Shown here in pieces: positions 36,392-45,118 of a DNA stretch of 64,000 nucleotides. Both the position numbers and the translations under genes were made by a program. This stretch comes from Terrabacter sp040702505. GTDB lineage: Bacteria > Actinomycetota > Actinomycetes > Actinomycetales > Dermatophilaceae. Where the stretch lies: contig NZ_JBFBLC010000001.1 of assembly GCF_040702505.1 (NCBI RefSeq), positions 124,001 to 188,000 on the forward strand, given 5' to 3'. Within the stretch, counting starts at the first letter, position 1; each line of letters starts with the position of its first letter. The notes beneath the pieces were generated by a model. The model saw nothing but the letters and a program-made list of their open reading frames with translations. It did no database searches and had not been told where the DNA came from.

Positions 36392-36420
36392 GCCCCCGGC
36401 GCGTCCAGCGCGCCGGGGGC
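36392..36420 (+). terminator. Intra-operon hairpin after the binding-protein gene
   Basis: GCCCCCGGCGCG (36392-36403) pairs with CGCGCCGGGGGC (36409-36420), loop of five. Only six bases after the stop codon and without a T-run, within an operon that continues. Likely an attenuator or an mRNA-stabilising stem that raises binding protein over permease. Confidence 0.75.
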
Positions 36421-36452
36421 TATCCCCCACCCCGCGATCGGAGAGGATCAAG

Positions 36453-37418
36453 ATGCCACCGCTGGTCTGGTTCGTGGCCCGCCGGATCTTCCACGGCGTC
36501 GTCACGGTGCTATTCGCCATCACCATCACATTCCTGCTGCTGCGGCTGCTGCCGGGTGACCCCGCCTCGGCGATCGCCAGCACCAACATGGACGCGCAGA
36601 TGCGCCAAGAGCTCTTGACGAAGTACGGGCTGACCGAGCCGCTTCCGGTGCAGTACTTCAAGTACCTCGGGGAGCTGCTGCAGGGCAACCTCGGCACATC
36701 GTTCAGCCAGTCAGAGCCGGTGTCAGACGTCCTGCTGGCCCGGCTGCCCTGGACGCTGCTGCTCACCGGCTCGGCCCTGGTCCTCACGGTGGCGATCGGT
36801 GTGCCCTTGGGCGTGCTGGCCGCCACCCACGCTGGCCGCTTCACCGACCGGGCGGTACAGGTGCTCGGAGTCACCGGACAGTCGCTCTTCGTCCCGAGCG
36901 TCGGCATCTTCCTGCTCTTCGTCTTCGGCCTCAAGCTGCAGTGGCTGCCCATCGGCGGCGCCTACGACGCGAACGCCTACGGGGGCGCGTGGTACGTCAG
37001 CGTCCTTCAGCACCTGGCGCTGCCCTGCCTCAGCCTCGTCCTGGTCTCGCTCGGGTCCTACGTGCTGACGCTGCGCTCAACCCTCATCGACGCCCTCGGC
37101 GAGGACTACTGCGAGCTCGCGCGGGCCAAAGGCACGCCCGAGCGGCTCGTCGTCTGGAAGCACGGGCTGCGCAACGCCCTGCTGCCGACCACGACGCTGC
37201 TCGGGCTACAGCTCGGCTTCATGGTGGGCGGCGCGGTCCTCACCGAGACGATCTTCGCCTACCCCGGCGTGGGCCGCGCCATCTACGAGTCAGTCATCCG
37301 CCTGGACTTCCCAGTCCTGCAGGGCGCCTTCGTCCTGTTGGCGGCGACGGTCGTGCTCGCCAACCTCCTCACCGACCTGGCCTATGGCCTCCTCGACCCA
37401 CGGGTGCGTACCTCATGA
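36453..37418 (+). CDS. Peptide ABC transporter permease (DppB-like)
   Basis: A 321-residue inner-membrane permease with six predicted helices. ATG at 36453 with GGAGAGGA upstream. N-terminal FVARRIFHGVVTVLFAI and LLRLLPGDPA are typical for DppB; the EAA coupling loop is YCELARAKGTPERLVVWKHG, followed by GAVLTETIFAYPGVG. It overlaps the next permease by four bases. Forms the translocation pore with the 37415 product. Confidence 0.95.
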   Translation: MPPLVWFVARRIFHGVVTVLFAITITFLLLRLLPGDPASAIASTNMDAQMRQELLTKYGLTEPLPVQYFKYLGELLQGNLGTSFSQSEPVSDVLLARLPWTLLLTGSALVLTVAIGVPLGVLAATHAGRFTDRAVQVLGVTGQSLFVPSVGIFLLFVFGLKLQWLPIGGAYDANAYGGAWYVSVLQHLALPCLSLVLVSLGSYVLTLRSTLIDALGEDYCELARAKGTPERLVVWKHGLRNALLPTTTLLGLQLGFMVGGAVLTETIFAYPGVGRAIYESVIRLDFPVLQGAFVLLAATVVLANLLTDLAYGLLDPRVRTS

Positions 37419-38314
37419 CCAGTGTTCTCATCCCCGGTGGTGACGTGGAGAGTCTCGACGAGCCGGTCGGCGACGACGAGCGGGCAGCAGCCGCGACGTG
37501 GCGGTCCTTCCGCCACAACCCGATGGGCCTGGCGGCGACGGTGATCCTGGCCCTCCTGGTCGTCGTGGCGGTGTGCGCCCCTCTCATCGCGGACTATCCG
37601 GACGGATTCAGCAGCGACGTGCTCGCCCCACCGTCGGGCGCACACTGGTTCGGCACCGACAACCTGGGGCGGGACCTCTTCGCCGAGGTCGTGTGGGGCA
37701 CCCGCGTCTCGCTCACCGTCGGCTTCTGCGCATCTTTCCTCGCCATCGCCATCGGTGTGGCTGTCGGCCTGCTCGGCGCCTACGTGCCCCGCATCGACAC
37801 GGTGCTGCGGATGATCGTCGACCTGTCGCTCTCGCTGCCGGTACTGCCGCTCATGATCCTCGTCGCGGCGCTCGCCGGTCCGTCGCTCGGCACGATCATC
37901 CTCGTCATCTCCTTCTTCTCCTGGCCGGAGGTGGCCCGCGTCGTGCGCTCTCAGGCGCTCTCCGTGGTCAACCTCCCCTACATGGACGCTGCCCGTGTGC
38001 TTGGTGGGCGGCACGGGTGGATCGTGCGGCGGCACCTGCTGCCCGCCGTCGCGCCGGTCATCACCGTCACCGTCGTGCTGACGGCGTCGCGGGCCGTGCT
38101 GTCCGAGGCCGGGCTCTCCTTCCTCGGGCTCGGCGACCCGAGCAGCTGGTCGTGGGGACGCATCCTCTACGAGTCGCAGCAGTCTGGATCGATGACGTCG
38201 GCATGGTGGACGACCTTCTTCCCGTCCGTCGCCATCCTGCTGCTCGTGGTCGCGGCCACCCTCATCGCCATCGCCTACAACGACGCGCGCAACCTGCGCG
38301 GACGGGATTCCTGA
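37415..38314 (+). CDS. Peptide ABC transporter permease (DppC-like)
   Basis: A 299-residue permease. N-terminal FRHNPMGLAATVILALLVV and HWFGTDNLGRDLFAEVVWG are DppC hallmarks; the EAA loop is MDAARVLGGRHGWIVRRHL and the C-terminal AGLSFLGLGDPSSWSWG is conserved. Starts in the ATGA overlap with DppB. The downstream M24 gene begins two bases after its stop, showing a single transcript. Confidence 0.95.
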   Translation: MTSVLIPGGDVESLDEPVGDDERAAAATWRSFRHNPMGLAATVILALLVVVAVCAPLIADYPDGFSSDVLAPPSGAHWFGTDNLGRDLFAEVVWGTRVSLTVGFCASFLAIAIGVAVGLLGAYVPRIDTVLRMIVDLSLSLPVLPLMILVAALAGPSLGTIILVISFFSWPEVARVVRSQALSVVNLPYMDAARVLGGRHGWIVRRHLLPAVAPVITVTVVLTASRAVLSEAGLSFLGLGDPSSWSWGRILYESQQSGSMTSAWWTTFFPSVAILLLVVAATLIAIAYNDARNLRGRDS

Positions 38315-38315
38315 C

Positions 38316-39491
38316 ATGGCCTTCCGCCAACGCCTCGACGCCGCGGTCCTGCTCCGCATCCAGGAGCGCGTCCGCCGCTCTCTCGCGGCCGAGCAGCTCG
38401 ACGCCCTGCTCACCGACGACCCGGAAGACGTCGCCTACCTCACGGGCTTCTTCCACCACCCGTGCGAACGTCCCGTAGTCGCCTACCTTCCGGTCGAGGG
38501 CGAGACACTCCTGCTGGTCCCGCGCCTCGAAACCGACCACGCCGAGTGGCAACGGGTCCAGGCCAAGGTCGTGGACTACCCCGAGTTCCCGGGCACCGTC
38601 GAGCCGATCAGCCACCTCGCCCGCGTGGCGGCGCCACCCGGACGCCTGGGGATCTCGCCCTCGACCTCGATCGAGCGGCTGGCGCTCATCGAGTCCTCCT
38701 TCCACGGCGCCCAGGTCACCCCGTCGTATGCCGTCACGCGGGCTCGGTGGGTCAAGGAGCCCGAGGAGCTCACCCTCCACCGCGAGGCCGGGCGGATCAC
38801 CGACGTCATGCTGCGCCGCGGGGTCGACCTCGTGGTCGACGCCGTCACCCAGGGTTCTCCTCTGCCCACCGAAGCCGAGCTCGCTGCCTTCCTCGGGTCG
38901 GTAGGGTCCGGGATCATGGACGCCGAGCACGAGGACGTCGTGGTGATCGGCTTCCGTGCCGGCGGCCTGGTCTACTCGGGGCCCAACAGCGCCCGCCCCC
39001 ACGGCCTGCCGTCCACCCATCGGCTGCGACCCGGGGAGACCTTCATGCTCTCGCTGGGCTGCGCCGTTGGCGGACGCTACATCGAAGGCGAGCGCACCTT
39101 CATCCTCGGTGAGCCGTCGGCCGACCAGCAGCGCTACTACGAGGCCGTCCGCGCTGCCCAGGCCGTCGGTGCGGGCGCTCTACGGCCGGGCCGGACGTGC
39201 GCCGAGGCCAACGATGCGTGTCTCCAAGTCATCCGCGACAGCGGTCTCGGTCACTACCTGCAGCACCGGATGGGCCACGGCATCGGCGTCGGCATGCACG
39301 AGTCGCCCTGGCTCGAGGACGGCGACCCGACCGTCCTGCAGGAGGGCTTCGTCGTGTCCAACGAGCCCGGCATCTACATCCCCGGGCACGCCGGCTACCG
39401 CATCTCCGACTCCATGCAGATCACCGCCGAGGGCGCCCAGCCGCTCACGGCATTCCCCCGCTCGCTCGACGACATCGTCGTGGCCGCCTGA
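38316..39491 (+). CDS. M24 (creatinase/Xaa-Pro peptidase-like) protein with altered metal ligands
   Basis: A 391-residue pita-bread-fold protein. N-terminal creatinase-like domain: DALLTDDPEDVAYLTGFFHH. The catalytic domain keeps the histidine in HRMGHGIGVGMHESPW and the glutamate in VVSNEPGIYIPG. The two metal aspartates appear changed: where VDLG and DITRT-type motifs are expected it reads MLSLGC and YIEGERTF (Asp to Ser and Asp to Glu), and the last glutamate position reads RISDSM. So it may be a non-metal hydrolase like creatinase, or inactive as a dinuclear peptidase. It sits in the peptide operon, two bases after the permease. Confidence 0.85.
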   Translation: MAFRQRLDAAVLLRIQERVRRSLAAEQLDALLTDDPEDVAYLTGFFHHPCERPVVAYLPVEGETLLLVPRLETDHAEWQRVQAKVVDYPEFPGTVEPISHLARVAAPPGRLGISPSTSIERLALIESSFHGAQVTPSYAVTRARWVKEPEELTLHREAGRITDVMLRRGVDLVVDAVTQGSPLPTEAELAAFLGSVGSGIMDAEHEDVVVIGFRAGGLVYSGPNSARPHGLPSTHRLRPGETFMLSLGCAVGGRYIEGERTFILGEPSADQQRYYEAVRAAQAVGAGALRPGRTCAEANDACLQVIRDSGLGHYLQHRMGHGIGVGMHESPWLEDGDPTVLQEGFVVSNEPGIYIPGHAGYRISDSMQITAEGAQPLTAFPRSLDDIVVAA

Positions 39492-39517
39492 GGCGGCCAC
39501 CCACCCTGGGAGGTCAT

Positions 39518-40369
39518 GTGTTTCTCGACATCAACGGCAACCGGCTCAACGTCGAGGTGATGGGCCGCGACGACGCGCCGCTGCTCATCGCCCTGCACGG
39601 CGCGCCCGGGCTCGGCTCGCTCGCTGAGCCGCGCGCCACGTTCGGCCCGCTCGCCGACGACTTTCGCGTCCTCGTCTTCGACGCCCGCGGGTCCGGACAG
39701 AGCGAGGGCAAGGGACCACTGACGCACGAGCAGTGGGCGGCCGACGTCGAGGCACTGCGCGAGTGGGCCGGCGCCGAGCGCTTCGTCATCGCCGGCGGCT
39801 CGTACGGCGGGTTCATCTCGATGGAGTACGCCATCCGCCACCCCGAGCGCCTGCTCGCGATGGTGCTGCGCGACACCTCGCCCGACCACGCGAACGAGGA
39901 ACTGGCCCGAGCCAATGCACTCGCCAGTGCTCGCGTCGAGCTCGACCTCGGCAAGTTCGAGCGGATCATGGACGGCAAGACCCGCGACGACGACGACCTG
40001 CGTGCCTGCTGGGCCGAGATCCTCCCTCTCTACGACCACGTTTACGACCCTGCAAGCGTGCAGCGCAAGGTGGAGGCGACCCCGTACCGCTTCGAGACGC
40101 ACAACTGGGCGTTCACCGAGAACATGCCCACGTACGACATCAAGGACCGGCTTCCCGACGTCACCTGCCCCACCCTCGTCGTCGTCGGTCGGGACGACTG
40201 GATCACGCCGGTGGCCTGTAGCGAGACCATCGTTTGCTTGATCCCCAATGCCCGGCTCGAGATCTTCGAGAAGTCGGGGCACTCGCCCCAGGTCGAGGAG
40301 GCCGATCGGTTCCAGGCCGTCGTGCGTGAGTTCCTGGCGAGTGTCGCGACACGAGGTGCGGTGCTCTAG
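39518..40369 (+). CDS. Alpha/beta hydrolase (proline iminopeptidase-like)
   Basis: A 283-residue alpha/beta hydrolase; GTG at 39518 with GGGAGG 6 bases upstream. LHGAPGLGSLAEP holds the oxyanion HG-x-PG motif, VFDARGSGQSEG the loop typical of prolyl iminopeptidases, and GGSYGGFIS the nucleophile serine elbow. The acid is in VVGRDDWITP and the histidine in EKSGHSPQVEE. The motif set matches S33 peptidases, which fits a role in finishing peptide breakdown, although esterase activity is equally possible. Confidence 0.88.
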   Translation: MFLDINGNRLNVEVMGRDDAPLLIALHGAPGLGSLAEPRATFGPLADDFRVLVFDARGSGQSEGKGPLTHEQWAADVEALREWAGAERFVIAGGSYGGFISMEYAIRHPERLLAMVLRDTSPDHANEELARANALASARVELDLGKFERIMDGKTRDDDDLRACWAEILPLYDHVYDPASVQRKVEATPYRFETHNWAFTENMPTYDIKDRLPDVTCPTLVVVGRDDWITPVACSETIVCLIPNARLEIFEKSGHSPQVEEADRFQAVVREFLASVATRGAVL

Positions 40370-41374
40370 GTGTCGACTCCCACCCGTCCGTTCGACGCCC
40401 TCGACCGGCAGATCGTCGCCGCGCTCCAGAAGGACGGCCGGGCCAGCTGGACCGAGATCGCCGAGGAGTGCGGCGCGACCCTGCCCACGGTGACGCGACG
40501 GGGCCAGAGCCTGCTCGCATCGAGCGCGCTCCGGGTCGGCGTCAGCAGCAACATCAACTCCCCGGGCGAGACCGACCTCTTCATGCTGCGGATCGCCGTC
40601 CGGGCGGGGTCACAGGTCACGGTCGCCAGGGCGCTGGCGCGCCGGACCGATCTGCGCTTCCTGTGCCTCGTGACCGGCGGCAGCGACCTGCTCGCCGAGC
40701 TCGTCTGCCGCCGCACCGACTCGCTTCACGTCCGGCAGATCAACGAGATCCTCGCGATCGACGGGGTCGAGGCCTGCGAGAGCGACCTCGTGCTGCACGC
40801 CTACAAGGTCTCGCAGCACTGGGCCCAGGGTGCGACCTCGTCGCGCGAGTCCGCGAGCGACGAGATCCAGCCGCCGCACGTGTGCGACCCGTCGCACTTC
40901 GACGAGACCGACCTGGCGATCCTGCACGAGCTGCGTACCGACGGTCGCGCCAGCTTCCGCTCCGTCGCCGACTCCATCGGCGTCAACGAGAGCACTGTGC
41001 GGCGCCGCTTCGAGGCGATGCGCGACCGGGGCTGCGCGTGGGTGCTCACCCTCGTCGCGGCGTCGGTGCTCGGCTTCGAGTCGGAGATCGTCCTGAACAT
41101 CTCGGTGCAGCCGAAGCGAATCGACGACATCGCCCACGAGCTGTCCTCCTACGTCGGCGTGCGCTATCTCGCCGCGACGCTGAACGGCAATCTCATGTGC
41201 GAGCTGATCATGCCGTCGAGCAAGGACGTCTTTGAGTTCATGACTCAAGGGCTCGGTCGCATCGACGGCGTCCTCGGCTGGACCGCGAGCGTTGAACTAC
41301 TCACTGTCAAGCGCGGTTTCCTCGAAACGCCATGGTGGCTCGAGACCGTGGGTGGGTCCCCGTTGACGCCATGA
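40370..41374 (+). CDS. Two-domain Lrp/AsnC-family transcription regulator
   Basis: A 334-residue regulator starting at the GTG directly after the hydrolase stop. It contains two complete AsnC units: HTH DRQIVAALQKDGRASWTEIA with effector domain (about residues 60-140), and a second HTH TDLAILHELRTDGRASFRSVA with another effector domain to the end. Tandem-AsnC proteins are common in actinobacteria. As last gene of the peptide locus it is the likely regulator of the 33390-33561 divergent promoter, sensing an amino acid or peptide product. The operon ends at the hairpin 41439-41468. Confidence 0.9.
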   Translation: MSTPTRPFDALDRQIVAALQKDGRASWTEIAEECGATLPTVTRRGQSLLASSALRVGVSSNINSPGETDLFMLRIAVRAGSQVTVARALARRTDLRFLCLVTGGSDLLAELVCRRTDSLHVRQINEILAIDGVEACESDLVLHAYKVSQHWAQGATSSRESASDEIQPPHVCDPSHFDETDLAILHELRTDGRASFRSVADSIGVNESTVRRRFEAMRDRGCAWVLTLVAASVLGFESEIVLNISVQPKRIDDIAHELSSYVGVRYLAATLNGNLMCELIMPSSKDVFEFMTQGLGRIDGVLGWTASVELLTVKRGFLETPWWLETVGGSPLTP

Positions 41375-41438
41375 CGAGCGGGGACGCTCGCGGGGAGGTT
41401 TGAGGGCGCGACGTTCAATGCGAGGGGGTGCCAACAGC

Positions 41439-41468
41439 GAATCCCCCGACCGTACGGTCGGGGGATTC
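41439..41468. terminator. Perfect bidirectional terminator
   Basis: GAATCCCCCGACC (41439-41451) pairs perfectly with GGTCGGGGGATTC (41456-41468) around a GTAC loop. Placed between the convergent AsnC and cspA genes. Confidence 0.85.
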
Positions 41469-41506
41469 GTTGAGAACCGGGCTCAGCCGGTGCGGGTCTC
41501 TGTGGT

Positions 41507-41710
41507 TCAGATGCCCTTGACCTTCTCGGCCTGCGGGCCCTTCGGACCCTGCGTCACATCGAACTCGACCTTCTGGCCCTCCTGCAGCTCGCGGTAGCCG
41601 CCGCTCTCGATGGCCGAGTAGTGAACGAAGACATCGGCGCCGCCGCCGTCCTGCTCAATGAAGCCGAAGCCCTTTTCGCTGTTGAACCACTTGACGGTGC
41701 CTGTTGCCAC
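41507..41710 (-). CDS. cspA: Cold-shock protein (CspA family)
   Basis: A 67-residue OB-fold RNA chaperone; GTG start at 41710 with AGAGG upstream. RNP1 (KGFGFIEQ) and RNP2 (VFVHYSAI) motifs are intact, with the usual C-terminal VTQGPKGPQAEKVK. Binds single-stranded RNA and DNA and prevents unwanted mRNA folding. Its leader (41711 upward) contains a 9-base hairpin that may take part in regulation. Highly expressed type by codon use. Confidence 0.97.
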   Translation of the reverse strand: MATGTVKWFNSEKGFGFIEQDGGGADVFVHYSAIESGGYRELQEGQKVEFDVTQGPKGPQAEKVKGI

Positions 41711-42047
41711 TGGTGTTGCCTCTTCTGGTCTGCGAGGTCTCCCGTGTGGAGACCTCAGAATGCCGATGGATCACCACGAGCGCCGCAGGCGAGAGCTCGC
41801 GCGCCGGCGCGTGGTGCCCGATCCGAACTTCGAGGACCGGGACGACATCCGTGAACGACGCTAGCAGCACCCGTGCCCGGCCGCCTGCCCAGCACAGCGG
41901 CGAGCAGCCGTGCTGGCGCCCCAATTAGCAGCCGGAGCGCCGCCCGTCGTGGTTGTGCATGCGGTGACTCGAGCAGAACAGTCGAGTCCCTCGTTCCAGC
42001 GCAGACACCGAGCAGGGCCTGGAGATGTCGGCTGCCAGAGTGGGCCC
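41711..42047. promoter_or_regulatory. cspA leader and divergent gap
   Basis: This 337-base gap holds the cspA leader and promoter region. GAGGTCTCC (41734-41742) and GGAGACCTC (41748-41756) form a hairpin 24 bases upstream of the cspA start codon. On the plus strand a 34-codon frame (41760-41864) codes for a very Arg-rich peptide beginning MPMDHHERRR; it lacks a ribosome site and may be chance. Nothing else is visible. Confidence 0.45.
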
Positions 42048-42770
42048 GTGACGACGAGACTGCGCGCCATCCCTGTCGACCGGATGCACCTGTGGCTCAT
42101 GCTGGCCCTCACCTTCACCACCGGCATCAACGACGCCGTGGGCTACCTGGGCCTCAACAAGGTCTTCACCGGCAACATGACCGGCAATGTCGTCGTCCTC
42201 GGCATGGCCCTCGCTGGCGGCACAGGCCTGCCGGTGCTCGGCCCGGCACTGGCGCTCGTGGGCTTCGTGGCCGGCGCCGCCGTGGGCGGGCGGGCGCTGA
42301 GAGGCGAGCAGGCGCCGTGGAGCGGACGCGTCACGCTTCTGCTCGGCCTCGTCTCGGTCATCATGCTCGCGCTGGCCACGGCGCTCCTCGCGCTGGGAGG
42401 CACTCCGGGCGAGTCGGTCATGGTCGGCGCGACCACGGCGGCCGCGGTCGCCATGGGTGTGCAGGCAGCGACCGCGCGACACCTGGCCGTCAAGGACGTC
42501 ACGACCGTCGTCGTCACGAGCACCCTGACCGGCCTGGCCGCCGACAGTGTCCTCGGCTCGGGCAAGGCCTCGTGGCGCGGGGCCGGCACCGCGCGGCGCG
42601 GCCTCGCCGTCGTCCTCATCCTGCTCGGGGCGCTCGTCGGCGCGCTGCTGCTCCAGGCGCAGCTGGGCCTGGGCCTGCTCGTCACCGGCGTGCTCATCGG
42701 CGCCGCCACGCTCGTCGGCGCGTGGCACGACCGCGCCCACCGGCCGACGCTGCCGGCTGTGACCGACTGA
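42048..42770 (+). CDS. YoaK-type (DUF1275) membrane protein
   Basis: A 240-residue membrane protein with about six helices; GTG start at 42048. FTTGINDAVGYLGLNKVFTGNMTGNVVVLGMAL is the conserved N-terminal YoaK/DUF1275 region, and ATARHLAVKDVTTVVVTSTLTGLAAD the second conserved block. The family's function is unknown; a transporter role is often assumed. No partner gene is evident. Confidence 0.9.
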   Translation: MTTRLRAIPVDRMHLWLMLALTFTTGINDAVGYLGLNKVFTGNMTGNVVVLGMALAGGTGLPVLGPALALVGFVAGAAVGGRALRGEQAPWSGRVTLLLGLVSVIMLALATALLALGGTPGESVMVGATTAAAVAMGVQAATARHLAVKDVTTVVVTSTLTGLAADSVLGSGKASWRGAGTARRGLAVVLILLGALVGALLLQAQLGLGLLVTGVLIGAATLVGAWHDRAHRPTLPAVTD

Positions 42771-42927
42771 CCCACTGCCGGTGCGGCCGTAGGCCCGCGA
42801 GCCACACGGCATACCCCTGCTTGTGTTCCCAGCGATTCAGGGCGAGACGCTGGCCTAGATGCCGGCACGCGACACCATGGAGTTGGGACCGGTGAGGTGG
42901 TCGATGGACTCCGGAAGGTTGACCACG

Positions 42928-44286
42928 ATGACTCTGGAACGGCTGCGCATCGACGAGCTCGCCAACGCGTGGGTGGGCGATCGGAACACGCCGTTCCAGC
43001 TGGGCCTGCTCGGGGTGTTCGACGCTGGGCCGTGGGCCCGACCCGACGGCACCGTCGACGTGGAGGGGCTCCGACACGAGCTCGCGCTCCGTGCGCGGGG
43101 CCTGAACGTGCTGAACCGGCGGGTGCTGTGGACCCGGCCCTGGCAGGGACGACCTGTCTGGGTGCGCGACCCGCATTTCGACGCGGCGCAGCACGTGCTG
43201 GTCAGCACCCTGCCGGCGGGCGAGGACCTCGCGACGTGGGCCGCCAACCGGTGCGTCAGACCGCTCCCGCTGGACCGGCCGCTGTGGCGGCCCGAGGTCA
43301 TCGGCGGACTGCCCGCGGGGCGGTATGCCGTCCTGATCGTCGTGCACCACATCCTCGCTGACGGTCTGGCTGGGGTACGTCTGGTCGGCTCGCTGCTCGA
43401 CCCGACCCCCGACGCGCCGCACCCTGACCAGGACCCCGTCACCGGGCCGCCCACACCATCACCGCGCGCGCTGGTCCGCGACTGGCTGCACGCCGGCGTC
43501 CGTCCTCGCGTGCGTGCGCCATCCGCAACTGAGGCTCCTGCCGGGAGCGCCCGCCAGCCGATCGCGGGCCTTCGTCAGGCGTGGGAGGGCTTCCGCGTCC
43601 CGCTGCCGGCCACCTCGCTGCCGCGCCGAGTCGGCCCCAGGCGCGTCATGACGGTCGCCACCCAGGACCTCGAAACGGCCCGACGCACCGGACACGCCCT
43701 CGGGGTGACCATCAACGACCTGGTCCTGGCCGTGGTCACCGACGGGATGCGCGGCCTGCTGGCGGCGCGTGGGGACGACCTCGACGGGATCTTCCTGCGC
43801 GCCACCGTGCCGGTCGCCACGAGTGCCACCGGCCAGGCGATGGGCATGATCGTGGTCGACCTCCCCGTCGGCGAGTCGGACCCGCTGCGACGACTGGCGG
43901 AGATCAGCACAGCGACGAGCGAACGCAAAGCGCGGCTTCGGGCCAGCGGCGGCGCGGTCACCGACATCCTCCACGTGCCACTGCCTGTGGCCTGGGCGGT
44001 CGTCCGCTGGGGTCGCCGGGTCGGCAGCAGGCGCGTGAACCTGTCCGTCAGCGACCTCCCCGGCCCGTCCACCCCGCTCTGGCTCGCCGGGTCACGCATG
44101 CTGCAGGTCGTGCCGGTGGCCCCTCTCGTCCCCTTGGTGCCGATCAGCGTCGCGGCCCTGTCGTATGCCGGGACGCTGACCATCACCGTCAACGCCGACG
44201 CCGCCCTGGGCGAGCTCGAGGTGCTCGGTGAGGCGATGCGGGGATCGCTCGTCGGATACGCGCGGCTGTCCAGCCATTCCACGTGA
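42928..44286 (+). CDS. WS/DGAT-family acyltransferase
   Basis: A 452-residue wax ester synthase/diacylglycerol acyltransferase-like protein that would join acyl-CoA to an alcohol or diglyceride at the membrane. The catalytic HHxxxDG motif is VHHILADGLAG; the C-terminal region has NLSVSDLPGPSTPLWLAG, in place of the usual N-V-P-G block. The start is uncertain: ATGs at 42859, 42877, 42904 and 42928 are in frame; I chose 42928 because GGAAGG lies 9 bases upstream and the domain begins there (MTLERLRIDELANAW). Overlaps the next frame's upstream end. Confidence 0.85.
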   Translation: MTLERLRIDELANAWVGDRNTPFQLGLLGVFDAGPWARPDGTVDVEGLRHELALRARGLNVLNRRVLWTRPWQGRPVWVRDPHFDAAQHVLVSTLPAGEDLATWAANRCVRPLPLDRPLWRPEVIGGLPAGRYAVLIVVHHILADGLAGVRLVGSLLDPTPDAPHPDQDPVTGPPTPSPRALVRDWLHAGVRPRVRAPSATEAPAGSARQPIAGLRQAWEGFRVPLPATSLPRRVGPRRVMTVATQDLETARRTGHALGVTINDLVLAVVTDGMRGLLAARGDDLDGIFLRATVPVATSATGQAMGMIVVDLPVGESDPLRRLAEISTATSERKARLRASGGAVTDILHVPLPVAWAVVRWGRRVGSRRVNLSVSDLPGPSTPLWLAGSRMLQVVPVAPLVPLVPISVAALSYAGTLTITVNADAALGELEVLGEAMRGSLVGYARLSSHST

Positions 44287-44318
44287 TTCGGCCGCCGACG
44301 ACGAGGCGTGCGGTCACA

Positions 44319-44921
44319 ATGCCGTTCGTGACGACTGACCCATTTTGGGCGACTGCGCGCCGTGACCTCTCCGGCGCGGGTAGCCCGATGAGCCGACGCA
44401 GGAGAAGGGGCAGCGCCATCGGCAGCGTGACGCTCCTCGTCGTCGGCCTGCTGCTCTCGTGGGTCATCGGGTCGAACCTGCACTCAGCCGACCCGTATCC
44501 CGACGGGCAGACCCTGCACGGGACCGTCGTCGCGCTCGACCACAGCTCGCGCCTCACGAAACGCGGGAAGGTCACGGCGTGCACGGTCGAAGTCGAGTTC
44601 GTGTTCCGGGGAGCGACCGCCCGGGCCCGTGCCGGCCATGCGAGTGGCGAGGAGTGCGCCCTGATGGGCCAGCCGCTCGACGTGTCCGTCCGCGCCTCAG
44701 ACCCCCGCACCGCCCGCGTCCTTATCTCCGGGGACCGGCCGACGCTGGTCGTGGCCGAGTACTTCGCGTGGCTGATCCTCGCCGTCGGAGCCTGGAGGTG
44801 CCTGGTCCTGCTCGCCTACGCCATCACCGGCGGTGCTGGGGCCCCGAAGAGACGCCGGTTGCCGACCACCGGCTCCGAGGTTCGCGTCGTTGCGCTCACC
44901 GAGGATCCCCGAGACGGGTGA
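44319..44921 (+). CDS. DUF3592-like membrane protein (possible in-frame continuation after TGA)
   Basis: A 200-residue protein with two membrane helices flanking an extracytoplasmic beta-rich region: HGTVVALDHSS, CTVEVEFVFRG and PLDVSVRASDPRTARVL give the DUF3592 pattern. Start uncertain (ATG 44319 or 44388). The frame does not lose coding character at its TGA (44919-44921): the next 33 codons, to the TGA at 45021, have G or C in the third position in all but one case and read PADVDAFVAMLRRFNTDL and so on. So the stop may be a recent nonsense change or a readthrough site. Function unknown. Confidence 0.65.
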   Translation: MPFVTTDPFWATARRDLSGAGSPMSRRRRRGSAIGSVTLLVVGLLLSWVIGSNLHSADPYPDGQTLHGTVVALDHSSRLTKRGKVTACTVEVEFVFRGATARARAGHASGEECALMGQPLDVSVRASDPRTARVLISGDRPTLVVAEYFAWLILAVGAWRCLVLLAYAITGGAGAPKRRRLPTTGSEVRVVALTEDPRDG

Positions 44922-45016
44922 GTCGGGCGCCGGCCCGCCGACGTGGACGCGTTCGTGGCGATGCTGCGCCGGTTCAACACCGACCTGGAGATTCTCGACG
45001 ACCGCCCCTGGCCCCA

Positions 45017-45055
45017 CAGCTGACCCACGCAGCTGACCCACGCAGCTGACCCGGC
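45017..45055 (+). repeat. Three copies of a 13-base unit carrying TGA in all frames
   Basis: CAGCTGACCCACG is repeated at 45017, 45030 and 45043 (last copy diverging at its end). As the unit is 13 bases long, its TGA falls in a different reading frame each time (45021, 45034, 45047), closing all three plus-strand frames just before the P450 gene. Confidence 0.85.
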
Positions 45056-45118
45056 GCCGCTGAGCAACAACGACGCCACACGCGTACGCCAAGCCCAACC
45101 CATCCAACGAGAGGCAAG

